DNA from: an uncultured Bacilli bacterium
GTDB lineage: Bacteria; Bacillota_I; Bacilli_A; RF39; UBA660
NCBI GenBank assembly: GCA_934096235.1
Contig: CAKOLO010000004.1
Location: forward strand, 91,939 to 155,938
Length of the DNA stretch: 64,000 bases
Direction of reading: 5' to 3'
A program made the position numbers and the translations under genes. Below are positions 53,024-61,611 of this stretch, one piece after another. The stretch's first letter is position 1. Every line of letters starts with the position of its first letter. Below the pieces are notes generated by a model. It did no database searches. It saw nothing but the letters and a program-made list of their open reading frames with translations, and had not been told where the DNA came from.

Positions 53024-54262
53024 TTAGTTTTTTTCTTCTAATTCTTCTTCTATTTTAAGAAGTCTATTGAATTTACAAATTCTTTCCCCACGTGATACTG
53101 AACCTGTTTTTACAAATGGTATATTTAGAGCAACTGCTGCATCTATGATGAATGTGTCTGTTGTTTCTCCACTTCTATGTGACATAATGCAAGTATAATT
53201 ATTCTTTTTAGCAAGTACTATTGTTTCTAACATTTCATAGAATGTACCTATTTGATTTGGTTTAATTAAAATTGAATTACAAAGTCCATTTTCAATACCA
53301 TGTTCTAGTTCTTTTTTATTTGTTACGAATAAGTCGTCTCCAACTATATTTATTTCTTTACCAAGTCTATCTGTTATAAGTTTAAAACCTTCATAATCAT
53401 TCTCATCATATGGATCTTCTATTGAAATGATTGGATAATTCTTAACTAAATCTAAATAATAATCTAATAGTTCTTCTTTATTTAAGAATTTATCTTCTAT
53501 TTTATATGTTTTAGTTGTTTCATTATAAAGTGAAGATGCAGCAACATCAAGTGCGATAAATACATCTTTTCCTGGAATGTATCCTGCTGTTTCAGTTGCT
53601 TTTACTATATAGTTAAGTGCTGTTTTATTTGTTTCTAAGTTTGGTGCGAATCCTCCTTCATCGCCTACTGAAGTTGTAAGTCCTTCATTATCAAGAAGTT
53701 TTTTTAATGCATGAAATACTTCACTTGCACATCTAAGTCCTTCTTTAAATGATTCTCTTTTTGGAACAATCATAAATTCTTGAATATCTAAATTATTCTT
53801 AGCATGCATTCCACCATTAATAATATTAAACATAAGTCTTGGAATTTTCTTTTCTCTTGGATTTAAATATTCATACACTTCTTTGCCCGCTTCAAGAGCT
53901 GCTGCTTTTACACATGCAAGGCTTACACCTAAAGTTGCGTTTGCTCCAAGTTTACTTTTATTTGGTGTTCCATCTAACTCTATCATTTTAGTATCTATCT
54001 CTTTTATTTGTGATACATCAAATCCTAAAATTGCGTCTTTTATAAGAGTATTTACATTATTAACTGCTTTTAATACACCTTTTCCACAATATCTTTCATC
54101 GTTATCTCTAAGTTCTAAAGCTTCTCTACTACCAGTTGATGCTCCTGATGGAACTGATGCTATTGCTTTAATTCCTCTTTCAGTTGTAACCTCAACTTCT
54201 ACAGTTGGATAGCCTCTAGAGTCTAATATTTCTCTTGCTTTGATATTTGTTATTTTGCTCAT
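53024..54262 (-). CDS. eno: Enolase
   Basis: Glycolytic enzyme converting 2-phosphoglycerate to phosphoenolpyruvate. Motifs: AREILDSRGYPTVEVEV, SVPSGASTGSREALELRD, LGANATLGVSLA, catalytic VGDEGGFAPN, metal-binding SIEDPYDEND and DDLFVTN, catalytic Lys in ILIKPNQIGT, and SHRSGETTDTFI. Length 412, slightly short of 430. The ATG giving MSKITNIK is chosen, being 7 nt after GGAGGG. Divergent from the FemAB-like gene. Confidence 0.97.
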   Translation of the reverse strand: MSKITNIKAREILDSRGYPTVEVEVTTERGIKAIASVPSGASTGSREALELRDNDERYCGKGVLKAVNNVNTLIKDAILGFDVSQIKEIDTKMIELDGTPNKSKLGANATLGVSLACVKAAALEAGKEVYEYLNPREKKIPRLMFNIINGGMHAKNNLDIQEFMIVPKRESFKEGLRCASEVFHALKKLLDNEGLTTSVGDEGGFAPNLETNKTALNYIVKATETAGYIPGKDVFIALDVAASSLYNETTKTYKIEDKFLNKEELLDYYLDLVKNYPIISIEDPYDENDYEGFKLITDRLGKEINIVGDDLFVTNKKELEHGIENGLCNSILIKPNQIGTFYEMLETIVLAKKNNYTCIMSHRSGETTDTFIIDAAVALNIPFVKTGSVSRGERICKFNRLLKIEEELEEKN

Positions 54263-54350
54263 AAATATACCCTCCAATTATTTACATATTCATTATACTA
54301 TTTTTTTACATAATATGCTATAATATTCTTGTTAAAAAGGGAGACATGTC

Positions 54351-55616
54351 ATGGATATAAAAGAAATTAAACCAGAAGTATTTAGTGAATATGCTAAAAA
54401 TCATATTCTTAAAAACTTCTTTCAAACTAAAGAATACGGAGATTTGATGAAACATAGTGATTTCTCTGTTATGTATGTAGGTGCTTATCATAAAGGGTTA
54501 ATCGTAGGTGCCAGTTTAATTTTGTATAAATCTATAGGTCCTAATATGAAGTATGGATATGCTCCTCGTGGATTCTTAGTTGATTTTTACGATGATGCTT
54601 TGCTTAAAATGTTTACTAAAAAAATAAAAGAATATTTTTTACTAAAAGGATTTGCTTTTATTAAAATTAATCCCGAAGTAACTTATTCTATTATTAATTT
54701 TGATGATAAAAGTAAACTTGTGAATTCAAAAAGCAAAGATTTAGTCTCAAAACTTAAAGAACTTGGTTATGATAAATTAAGAGATAATTTATATTTTGAA
54801 TCTTTGCTTCCTAAATATACACCTGTTATATATTTGCCTTCTTATGATTTTAATGTTCTTGATGAAAAATTACTTAATAATATGAAAGAGTCTGAACTTT
54901 CTGGAGTAAGTCTAACAAATGGAAATGAAGAAGATATTGAAAAATTCTATTCCTTCGTAAGTGATAAAGAAAATAAAACTTCAACATACTATAAATTTTT
55001 TTATAAAGAATTTAAAAAAAGTGATATGGTAGATTTATTAATGGTAAATCTTAATTATGAAACATATGCTAAATACTTACAAAAGCAATATATATTTGAA
55101 CAAGAAAAGAATGATGCTTTAAATAAACAATTTGAGTTAACTCCTAATGATGCAGCATTATATGCAAAAAAAACAAGAAGTGATGATGTTATGAATAAGA
55201 TTTCTGCAGATATTGCATTAGCTAATCAAAGAATGCATGAAAATAATACTAAAGAGGTACTTGGAGCAGCATTTGTTGTTAAATATGAAGGAAGAGTTAC
55301 TATAATAATATCTGGATATAATAAAGATTTTCAAGGAATTGATATTAAATCTTATATTTTTTATAAAATTATTGAAGAATATAAAAAGGCTGGCTATTTA
55401 TACCTAGACTTATATGGAATAACTGCTGATTTTACTGATAGTAATCCATATAAAACACTTAACGATTTCAAACTTAAATTTAAGCCAACTGTTTATGAAT
55501 ATATTGGAGAATTTGATTTAATAGTTAATAAACCATTTCATCAATTGTTATGGTCAACGAATCAAATACAAAAAGAATTTTATAAACCAGCTATTAAAAG
55601 AACAGGAACAAACTAA
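54351..55616 (+). CDS. FemAB/FemX-family aminoacyltransferase
   Basis: Cytosolic peptidyltransferase family that adds amino acids from aminoacyl-tRNA to lipid II to build the peptidoglycan cross-bridge. NHILKNFFQTKEYGDLMK and GPNMKYGYAPRGFLVDF fit the first GNAT domain. The coiled-coil arm lies at about residues 240-300 (KYLQKQYIFEQEKNDALNKQ). The second domain has YLDLYGITADF and LNDFKLKFKPTVYEYIGEFD, with ends typical of FemA/FemX. Length 421. GGGAGA lies upstream. Plus-strand single gene with terminator. The added amino acid is not predictable. Confidence 0.93.
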   Translation: MDIKEIKPEVFSEYAKNHILKNFFQTKEYGDLMKHSDFSVMYVGAYHKGLIVGASLILYKSIGPNMKYGYAPRGFLVDFYDDALLKMFTKKIKEYFLLKGFAFIKINPEVTYSIINFDDKSKLVNSKSKDLVSKLKELGYDKLRDNLYFESLLPKYTPVIYLPSYDFNVLDEKLLNNMKESELSGVSLTNGNEEDIEKFYSFVSDKENKTSTYYKFFYKEFKKSDMVDLLMVNLNYETYAKYLQKQYIFEQEKNDALNKQFELTPNDAALYAKKTRSDDVMNKISADIALANQRMHENNTKEVLGAAFVVKYEGRVTIIISGYNKDFQGIDIKSYIFYKIIEEYKKAGYLYLDLYGITADFTDSNPYKTLNDFKLKFKPTVYEYIGEFDLIVNKPFHQLLWSTNQIQKEFYKPAIKRTGTN

Positions 55617-55648
55617 AAAGAATTTCGATTAGGAAATTCTTTTTTTTA
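55617..55648. terminator. Bidirectional terminator between the FemAB-like and SpoVIF-like genes
   Basis: Stem AAAGAATTTC/GAAATTCTTT with a long T run on the plus strand and A run on the other side; it serves both convergent genes. Confidence 0.85.
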
Positions 55649-55882
55649 TACATATTTTTCCAGATCTTTTGGAACTTTATCATTAACTATCATATCTATT
55701 ATTTTATTTTCCTTTTCCTCTGATACTTCTTTACCAGTTATATCAGAAAGTTCATGTATAATTTCCTTCAATGTATTTCTATCTTTAAAATTACCTTCTT
55801 GTAATTTTCTTGCTAAACCAATTATTGTGTCTTTATCAACATTTGTTTTTTCTGTTATCCTATTAAAAAGATTATCATTCAC
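55646..55882 (-). CDS. SpoVIF-like protein (stage VI sporulation protein F family)
   Basis: 78-residue protein. MNDNLFNRITEKTNVDKDTI, LARKLQEGNFKDRNTLKEII and KEVSEEKENKIIDMIVN follow the SpoVIF/YjcC pattern of Bacillus, where the protein is needed late in spore coat assembly. I chose the GTG start, 4 nt after AGGTGAT, because it aligns with the family start; the first in-frame GTG lies in the binding site. It is next to a thioredoxin pair. Family call from motif memory, not from search. Confidence 0.7.
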   Translation of the reverse strand: MNDNLFNRITEKTNVDKDTIIGLARKLQEGNFKDRNTLKEIIHELSDITGKEVSEEKENKIIDMIVNDKVPKDLEKYV

Positions 55883-55935
55883 ATATATCACCTAATCCTA
55901 TTATATGTAAATAATAATCTTATGTTCTTTTTTTA

Positions 55936-57123
55936 CTAAAAATTAAACATTAACCATTCTGGTTTATAAATCATAAGTATTCCAATTGTAATCATTATAA
56001 GTCCACCAATCAAATGTGAATACTTTCCATATTTGTTTGATAGTGCTTTTATTTCTAATGTCTTCATAGCTATTATGAATATAACTATATCATCTATCAT
56101 GAAGAATAAAATATATAATAATGAATAAAGAATTTGCCCTATTTTTCCTACTTCATTGATTGTAAGTATTTGAGTAAACATTACAGGTAACCCAAGTGAA
56201 CATAAAAGTTCAATAATATTTACAGAAGCAGCTAGTAATATTATTCCTAAAAGCGCTAATATAAATGATTTTTCTTTCACTATTTTTTGAATTGACTTTA
56301 TGATTTTCTTTCTATTCTTAGTATCTACTACTTCGCATCCATCATCTTTTTTAAAGAAAAATGAATTCACTTGAAGTACTCCAAATAATACTGCTACAAA
56401 AGCTATTGCAACTCTTATATATAAAATTTTATTTAAGAATACCGCTAAATTTAACCATGATATTAAGAATAAAAAATATACCAGTGCTGATGATATTAAA
56501 AATGTTATACCTAAAGCCCACATTCTTTTCCTATTTTTCATACCAAGTAACATTGAAATTAAAAATAGAAGTATCCACATTGCGCATGGATTAAATCCAT
56601 CGACTAAACCAATTATTATTGCTGAAAGCCCAATTGAAACCTCTTTTATTTTTTTCTTTCCAATTATTGGAATATCTACTTCGGTTTCCTCATAATCTAT
56701 TTTAGTATCACTTTCATTTTTTTCTTCTACTATGCCAAGATAGATTCCAACTTTGTCTTTATAATTTATATTTTTGTAATATTCAATTGCATTCTTTATT
56801 CTTTCTGGTGTTATTTCTTCATCAAACCCTGTAATAACAGTTTCACCAATTATCAAGTATGGTATGCCACTTGATGTATCATTTAAGATTTCATGTACTT
56901 TTGAATATTTTTCTTGATTATCTTTACTATACCATATTTCATATCTATGCATTTTAATAAATTCATTTTTCTTTAAATATGTTTCAAACCATTTTTCTTC
57001 ATCTCTGCAGTGAGGACATCCATCTCCATAAAATAGATAAATATTTAATTCTTTCTCACTTCCAAAAACTATGAATGGTATAAACATAAGCAAAAATATT
57101 AGTATTTTAAATAGTTTTTTCAT
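55936..57123 (-). CDS. Secreted thioredoxin-like domain fused to CcdA/DsbD-like membrane domain
   Basis: Envelope thiol-disulphide protein. Signal peptide KILIFLLMFIPFIVFGS, then a glutaredoxin/thioredoxin-like domain with active site GDGCPHCRDEEKWF and cis-Pro in GIPYLIIGE. From about residue 165 a six-helix membrane domain contains GLVDGFNPCAMWILLF and ELLCSLGLPVMF; the two Cys (NPCA and LLCS) match the CcdA/DsbD electron-relay pair. A cytosolic loop lies between helices. Start overlaps the small thioredoxin gene upstream by ATGA. Likely passes electrons outward to exported proteins. Confidence 0.85.
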   Translation of the reverse strand: MKKLFKILIFLLMFIPFIVFGSEKELNIYLFYGDGCPHCRDEEKWFETYLKKNEFIKMHRYEIWYSKDNQEKYSKVHEILNDTSSGIPYLIIGETVITGFDEEITPERIKNAIEYYKNINYKDKVGIYLGIVEEKNESDTKIDYEETEVDIPIIGKKKIKEVSIGLSAIIIGLVDGFNPCAMWILLFLISMLLGMKNRKRMWALGITFLISSALVYFLFLISWLNLAVFLNKILYIRVAIAFVAVLFGVLQVNSFFFKKDDGCEVVDTKNRKKIIKSIQKIVKEKSFILALLGIILLAASVNIIELLCSLGLPVMFTQILTINEVGKIGQILYSLLYILFFMIDDIVIFIIAMKTLEIKALSNKYGKYSHLIGGLIMITIGILMIYKPEWLMFNF

Positions 57124-57374
57124 AAATCTCCCTCTATTATTTTAATAAATTCTTCCTTTTTATGTTCTCCACATAATCTTGTTATTTCTTCATCTTCTTG
57201 ATAAAAAATAAACACAGGTAAAATTTTTCCTACATTATATTTTTCTATATCATCAAAATCATAATCATAATCTTCAAATTCTACATTCTTATATTCATTT
57301 TTTAATTCGTTTACTATTTTATTCATTATTATGCACGATGGACAGCCTAATGAATTTATTTTTACTATTTTCAT
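57120..57374 (-). CDS. Small thioredoxin-like protein
   Basis: 84-residue cytosolic thioredoxin/glutaredoxin-fold protein with CxxC in LGCPSCIIMNKIV and cis-Pro in GKILPVFIFYQ. No signal peptide, so it is probably the cytosolic electron donor for the membrane thioredoxin/CcdA-like protein whose gene overlaps it by ATGA. Its stop is TGA, one of two in the window. AGGAGT precedes the ATG. Confidence 0.88.
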   Translation of the reverse strand: MKIVKINSLGCPSCIIMNKIVNELKNEYKNVEFEDYDYDFDDIEKYNVGKILPVFIFYQEDEEITRLCGEHKKEEFIKIIEGDL

Positions 57375-57382
57375 AATTACTC

Positions 57383-58135
57383 CTATCTAAGTATTTTAGA
57401 TTTTTGAATTTTGTATGTACATTTTACTATAAATTTTCTACTAAATATTCTATTTGCGAATACACCAAGTTTTATTGAAATTCCTGGTATAATTATTACT
57501 TTGTTTTTTTTCATACACTTAAGGGTATAATTCACTACATCTTTACTTTGAAGTGATTTTATATTGAATTTCACATTTGCCCTTTTATTAAATCCAGTAT
57601 TAACTGGTCCTGGACATAATATATGAATTTTTACATTGCTTTTGTCTCTTCTTAATTCTTCATATATTCCCATACTTAAATTATAAACATAAGATTTAGT
57701 TGCATAGTAAGTTGCCATTAATGGTCCAGGCTCAAATGCCGCTGAAGATGCAACATTTAATATTTTACCTTTGTCTTTTTCAACAAAATCTTTTAAAAAG
57801 AGTTTAGTTAGTATGTGATATGTAACTACATTTAATTCTATCATATTTAGTTCATTTTCTAAATCAGTTTCTATAAACTTTCCAAATGTTCCAAATCCTG
57901 CATTATTAATAAGTAAATCTATTTTACCTTTATATTTATCATATAACTTATAAACATTTTCTTTTATACTTAAATCCATCACTTCTATTTCAACGTTTGT
58001 TTTAAGCTCTTTTGCTAATTTTTCTAATTTATCTTTTGATCTTGCTACCAAGACTAAGTCATAACCTTCTTTTGAAAATGCTTTCGCAAAATCCGCACCT
58101 AATCCATTTGATGCTCCTGTTATCAATGCTTTCAT
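57383..58135 (-). CDS. Short-chain dehydrogenase/reductase
   Basis: NAD(P)H-dependent oxidoreductase. Cofactor loop TGASNGLGADFAKAF, NNAGFGTFG, catalytic Ser in VASSAAF, Tyr and Lys in YYATKSYVYNLS, and PGPVNTGFNKRA. Length 250. The C-terminal tail is basic and hydrophobic (VFANRIFSRKFIVKCTYKIQ), suggesting membrane association as in YqjQ/DltE-type SDRs. AAGGTGAT precedes the start. It lies 8 nt upstream of the thioredoxin gene. Substrate unknown. Confidence 0.92.
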   Translation of the reverse strand: MKALITGASNGLGADFAKAFSKEGYDLVLVARSKDKLEKLAKELKTNVEIEVMDLSIKENVYKLYDKYKGKIDLLINNAGFGTFGKFIETDLENELNMIELNVVTYHILTKLFLKDFVEKDKGKILNVASSAAFEPGPLMATYYATKSYVYNLSMGIYEELRRDKSNVKIHILCPGPVNTGFNKRANVKFNIKSLQSKDVVNYTLKCMKKNKVIIIPGISIKLGVFANRIFSRKFIVKCTYKIQKSKILR

Positions 58136-58212
58136 TTTATCACCTTTTATTTATTTTAACACGTAAATCATTTTACATAAAGACTTCAATGCATTTTTTA
58201 TTTTAGTTCATC

Positions 58213-58243
58213 AAAAAAAGAAGTCACTATTTAGCAACTTCTT
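58213..58243 (-). terminator. Rho-independent terminator overlapping the rny stop
   Basis: Stem AAGAAGT/ACTTCTT followed by TTTTTGATG on the minus strand. Confidence 0.75.
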
Positions 58244-59780
58244 CAGCCCTTGTTTCTCTAATTACAACTACTTTAATTGTTCCTGGATATTGCATCGTAT
58301 CTTCAATTTTTTCTTTGATTTCTCTTGCAATTTTATAACTAGATAAGTCATCAATTTCATCAGGCTTAACCATAACACGTAACTCTCTTCCAGCTTGCAT
58401 TGCAAATGTTTTTTCAACACCTTCCATTGAATTTCCAATGCTTTCTAATTCTTCTAGTCTCTTTACATAGTTTTCTAATGAGTCATTTCTTGCACCTGGT
58501 CTTGAAGCACTTAATGCATCAGCAACAGCAACTAATTCAGATATAATATATTCTGCCTTTTTATCGCCATGATGAGATTCTATCGCATTAATTACAACTT
58601 TATCTTCACCATGTTTTTTTGCTATATCTGCACCAATTTCTACATGGCTTCCTTCAATTTCGAAATCAATTGCTTTTCCAATATCATGAAGTAATCCAGC
58701 TCTTTTAGCTAATTGAACATTTTCTCCTAACTCACTTGCCATTAAACCTGCAAGATGTGCAACCTCTTTGCTATGAGCTAAAGCGTCTTGTCCATAACTT
58801 GTTCTAAATGCTAATTTTCCAATTAATTCAACTATTTCTGGATCAACTTTTGATATGCCAAGTTCAAATAAAGCTTCTTCTCCTTTTTCACGTATAATTT
58901 TTTTATAATCTTCACAAACTTTATCATATAATTCTTCTATTCTAGCCGGATGAATTCTTCCATCCTTGATTAGAGTCTCAAGTGTTACTTTTGCAATTTC
59001 CCTTCTTAATGGGTCGAATGATGATAATACAATTACTTCAGGAGTATCATCAATTATTAAATCTACGCCTGTTACAGCTTCAATTGTTCTTATATTTCTA
59101 CCCTCTCTGCCAATAATTCTTCCTTTCATTTCATCATTTGGAAGTTCAACTGTACTAACTGTTTGCTCGCTAGTAACATCGCTAGAATATCTTTGCATAC
59201 TTGATACAATTAATTCTTTAGCTTTTCTATCTGCTTCAAGTTTTGCTTCATCTTCACGTTCTTTTAAGTAGACTGAAATTTCTCTTCCCATTTCTTCTTC
59301 TACTTTTTTAAGTATAGTCTCCCTAGCTTTTTCCTTTGAAAAACCAGAGATTTTTTCTAAAAGAGATATTTGCTCTTTTATTATACTCTCCATTTTTGCA
59401 TCTTTTTCTTGAATTTCTTTTTGTTGTGCCAATAAATCTTTATCTTTTTGGTCTAGGTTTCTTTCTCTTTCTGTTAATAGTTCATCACGTTTATCTAAAC
59501 TCTTCTCACGGTTATCAATTCTTTGATTTAGATCATTAAGTTCTTTTTTCTTTTCCTTAATTTCTGCATCAGTTTGATTTTTTAACTTGTAACTTTCTTC
59601 TTTTAATTCTAAAATGCCATCTCTTTTTGCTTTTTCAGCTTCTCTTTTTGCATCTTGAATTAGTTTATCAGCTTCTTTTTGTGCAGTGCTAACTCTCAAT
59701 TTGTTTATAACAATCATTATGAAAGCGCCTACAAGCAATCCAACTACTACAAGCAAAATGGAGATAATTACATCGTTCAT
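58227..59780 (-). CDS. rny: Ribonuclease Y
   Basis: Membrane-tethered endoribonuclease that starts mRNA decay in Firmicutes. An N-terminal helix (IISILLVVVGLLVGAFIMIV), a long coiled coil (about residues 30-200, KEADKLIQDAKREAEKAKRD), a KH RNA-binding domain (KGRIIGREGRNIRTIEAVTG) and an HD domain (LAHSKEVAHLAG, LLHDIGKAID). Length 517. GGAGG precedes the ATG. A promoter and small hairpin lie in the leader. Confidence 0.97.
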   Translation of the reverse strand: MNDVIISILLVVVGLLVGAFIMIVINKLRVSTAQKEADKLIQDAKREAEKAKRDGILELKEESYKLKNQTDAEIKEKKKELNDLNQRIDNREKSLDKRDELLTERERNLDQKDKDLLAQQKEIQEKDAKMESIIKEQISLLEKISGFSKEKARETILKKVEEEMGREISVYLKEREDEAKLEADRKAKELIVSSMQRYSSDVTSEQTVSTVELPNDEMKGRIIGREGRNIRTIEAVTGVDLIIDDTPEVIVLSSFDPLRREIAKVTLETLIKDGRIHPARIEELYDKVCEDYKKIIREKGEEALFELGISKVDPEIVELIGKLAFRTSYGQDALAHSKEVAHLAGLMASELGENVQLAKRAGLLHDIGKAIDFEIEGSHVEIGADIAKKHGEDKVVINAIESHHGDKKAEYIISELVAVADALSASRPGARNDSLENYVKRLEELESIGNSMEGVEKTFAMQAGRELRVMVKPDEIDDLSSYKIAREIKEKIEDTMQYPGTIKVVVIRETRAEEVAK

Positions 59781-59827
59781 AATTTTCCTCCATTACTTTC
59801 TAGAAGTGTTTTTAAACTTCTATATCT

Positions 59828-59856
59828 ATTGTAAAATTTTATTGTTTTAAAGTCAA
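59828..59856 (-). promoter_or_regulatory. rny promoter
   Basis: Minus-strand TTGACT (59856-59851), 17 nt, TACAAT (59833-59828). The leader then contains the hairpin AGAAGT-TTAAAAAC-ACTTCT (about 59820-59801) before the rny binding site. Confidence 0.7.
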
Positions 59857-59873
59857 TATTTAATTTTTCTAAC

Positions 59874-59916
59874 AAAAAAAACGCAAAATTAATACTCTGC
59901 ATTTATACGTTTGCGT
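59874..59916 (-). terminator. Rho-independent terminator overlapping the carboxypeptidase stop
   Basis: Stem ACGCAAA/TTTGCGT (59881-59887 and 59910-59916) with eight T residues downstream on the minus strand. Confidence 0.75.
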
Positions 59917-61139
59917 CTTTTTCTTCTTCTTTTCCTTTTATTTATTTTTAACAACAAGTAAAGTATAACTAACAATATTATAAAATAAACTTTATTAAGC
60001 CATATAAAATTCCAAATACTAAAATGTAATTTTTCATTATATTCTAATACAAACTCTTTTAGTATTTCGTCATTATATTTTATTTTCACTGTTCCAAGTT
60101 TTGTTCCCTTTTTTGTAAAATAAGAAACTTCTTTTACTCCGTCGTAATCATATATTAAGTCTTCTTTTTTAAAATCATTTTTTAAGTAACTTGTAAATTC
60201 ACCATCGTAATGAATTGACACGTTTTTCTCTTTTGCATATTTTGTTTTTAGTTTTACTATCGTATCTTTTTTATCTAAAATATTTTTATAAGAATAATTT
60301 GTTGAAAAATATTTATATGTTGCTGTGGCATCTAAAATATGTGGAGACTTTTTTGATGAATATGCATTTAAAGTTATCAACATATAGTCGACCCCATCAA
60401 TGTTAGCAGTTGATGCTAGACATCTTCCTGCTTCATCTATATATCCAGTTTTTGCACCTGTTATATAGGAAATATCTTCTCCAACTTTTTCATTGTATGT
60501 TTTAAGTGTACTCTTCACCTTTTTTCCAGTTGTCAAAGTATAATCTTTTTTTTCAAATACTTCTTTAAATTTTTTATTTTTTAAACTATATTTTAATAAT
60601 TTTGCGACGTCATATGCTGTACTATAGTTTTCTTTACTATAAAGGCCAACTGGATTTTCAAAATGTGTATTTTTTAATCCAAGTTCTTTTGCTTTTTCAT
60701 TCATCATTTGTATGAATTTGTCATAGCTACCCCCAATTGATACTGCAAGACCATTTGCACAGTCAGCAGCACTAGGTAACATAGTACAAAATAATAAATC
60801 ATTATATGTAACAGTTTGACCTTTTTTTAGTCCTATTTTCGCAACATCCCATTCAATATTATCTATCATATCTCCTGTTATTTTAACTTTTCCATTATAA
60901 TCTTCTATGTGTTCTATTGAGATCAATACTGTCATAATTTTTGTTAAACTGGCTATTTGCGTTTTTACATTTTCATCTTTTTTTAGAAGTATTTTATCAT
61001 CATTTAAATTATATAAAATATATTTATCACTAATTAAATCTAATTCAGACGATTCTGAAGCGGATACTATCGGAATAAATAGCAATAATATCATTGTGAA
61101 TGATATTATTACACTCTTAATGTTAATTTCCCTTTCCAT
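59889..61139 (-). CDS. D-alanyl-D-alanine carboxypeptidase (S11 family)
   Basis: Extracellular penicillin-binding protein trimming peptidoglycan stem peptides. Signal peptide about residues 8-28, nucleophile S64 in ASLTKIMT, KTG motif in TGAKTGYIDEAG. The SxN motif reads LPSAADCANGLA, with Ala where Asn is usual. A C-terminal membrane helix (VYFIILLVILYLLLKI) and a very basic tail follow. The ATG used here overlaps the upstream gene and has poor spacing; an ATT at 61121, 1 nt after the upstream stop and behind AAGGG, would give the more typical MKSVIISF start. Confidence 0.9.
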   Translation of the reverse strand: MEREINIKSVIISFTMILLLFIPIVSASESSELDLISDKYILYNLNDDKILLKKDENVKTQIASLTKIMTVLISIEHIEDYNGKVKITGDMIDNIEWDVAKIGLKKGQTVTYNDLLFCTMLPSAADCANGLAVSIGGSYDKFIQMMNEKAKELGLKNTHFENPVGLYSKENYSTAYDVAKLLKYSLKNKKFKEVFEKKDYTLTTGKKVKSTLKTYNEKVGEDISYITGAKTGYIDEAGRCLASTANIDGVDYMLITLNAYSSKKSPHILDATATYKYFSTNYSYKNILDKKDTIVKLKTKYAKEKNVSIHYDGEFTSYLKNDFKKEDLIYDYDGVKEVSYFTKKGTKLGTVKIKYNDEILKEFVLEYNEKLHFSIWNFIWLNKVYFIILLVILYLLLKINKRKRRRKRRKRINAEY

Positions 61140-61557
61140 ACTTCTTCTTTTCTGACATCATAAATTCAGTAATTTTTGTTTCTACTTCAACTGCACCTTT
61201 TGGATCTAAATTTGATATGTAAACGTTTTCTTTTACTGTGTCTATTTCAATGTCACTCCATATTAAATTTTTTGTAACTTTAAGATCATTATATAAATCA
61301 GGTGTTATCGTTGTAAAAAAATAACCCCATAATAATCTTTTTTGCCCTATTAATATTCTTTTATTTGTTAATGCAATAACGCAAGAATTAATAATCATAA
61401 AAGAACTTTCATTTTTTTGAGCACAAAAAGCAAATGTTGCTTTTTCACCTGGATTTAGATGTTCTTCAATTACTGATGAATGTGCTTTTGTTCTAAAAGC
61501 TACTGTCCTTGGATATTTTCTTTTAAATCTTCTTACCATTCTATATACTTCATTCAT
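61123..61557 (-). CDS. YokE-like PH domain protein
   Basis: 144-residue soluble protein with a bacterial PH (bPH) fold. The segments HLNPGEKATFAFCAQK, VIALTNKRILIGQKRL and NLIWSDIEIDTVKENV are the typical three blocks: a promoter-like strand, the ALTNKRIL hallmark and the later IPWSDI-type strand. No membrane helix. Start ATG follows AGAGGTGATA; the GTG three codons upstream belongs to that site. It is cotranscribed with the carboxypeptidase gene. The ligand or partner is unknown. Confidence 0.8.
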   Translation of the reverse strand: MNEVYRMVRRFKRKYPRTVAFRTKAHSSVIEEHLNPGEKATFAFCAQKNESSFMIINSCVIALTNKRILIGQKRLLWGYFFTTITPDLYNDLKVTKNLIWSDIEIDTVKENVYISNLDPKGAVEVETKITEFMMSEKKKYGKGN

Positions 61558-61583
61558 TACTATCACCTCTTTGATTTTACCTT

Positions 61584-61611
61584 ATTATAGAAAAAAAGAC
61601 AAGTTTGTAAA
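61584..61611 (-). promoter_or_regulatory. Promoter of the PH-domain/carboxypeptidase pair
   Basis: Minus-strand TTTACA (61611-61606), 16 nt, TATAAT (61589-61584). Confidence 0.6.

Noticed and set aside
57120..57374. UGA as tryptophan (genetic code 4)
   Set aside because: Two genes end in TGA at ATGA overlaps, tryptophans are TGG, and reading through would destroy the coupling.
59800..59822. GAAGTGTTTTTAAACTTC near rny as a fourth copy of the shared element
   Set aside because: It has the wrong orientation and lacks the CTAA-TTAG half and the spacing; it is a hairpin in the rny leader.
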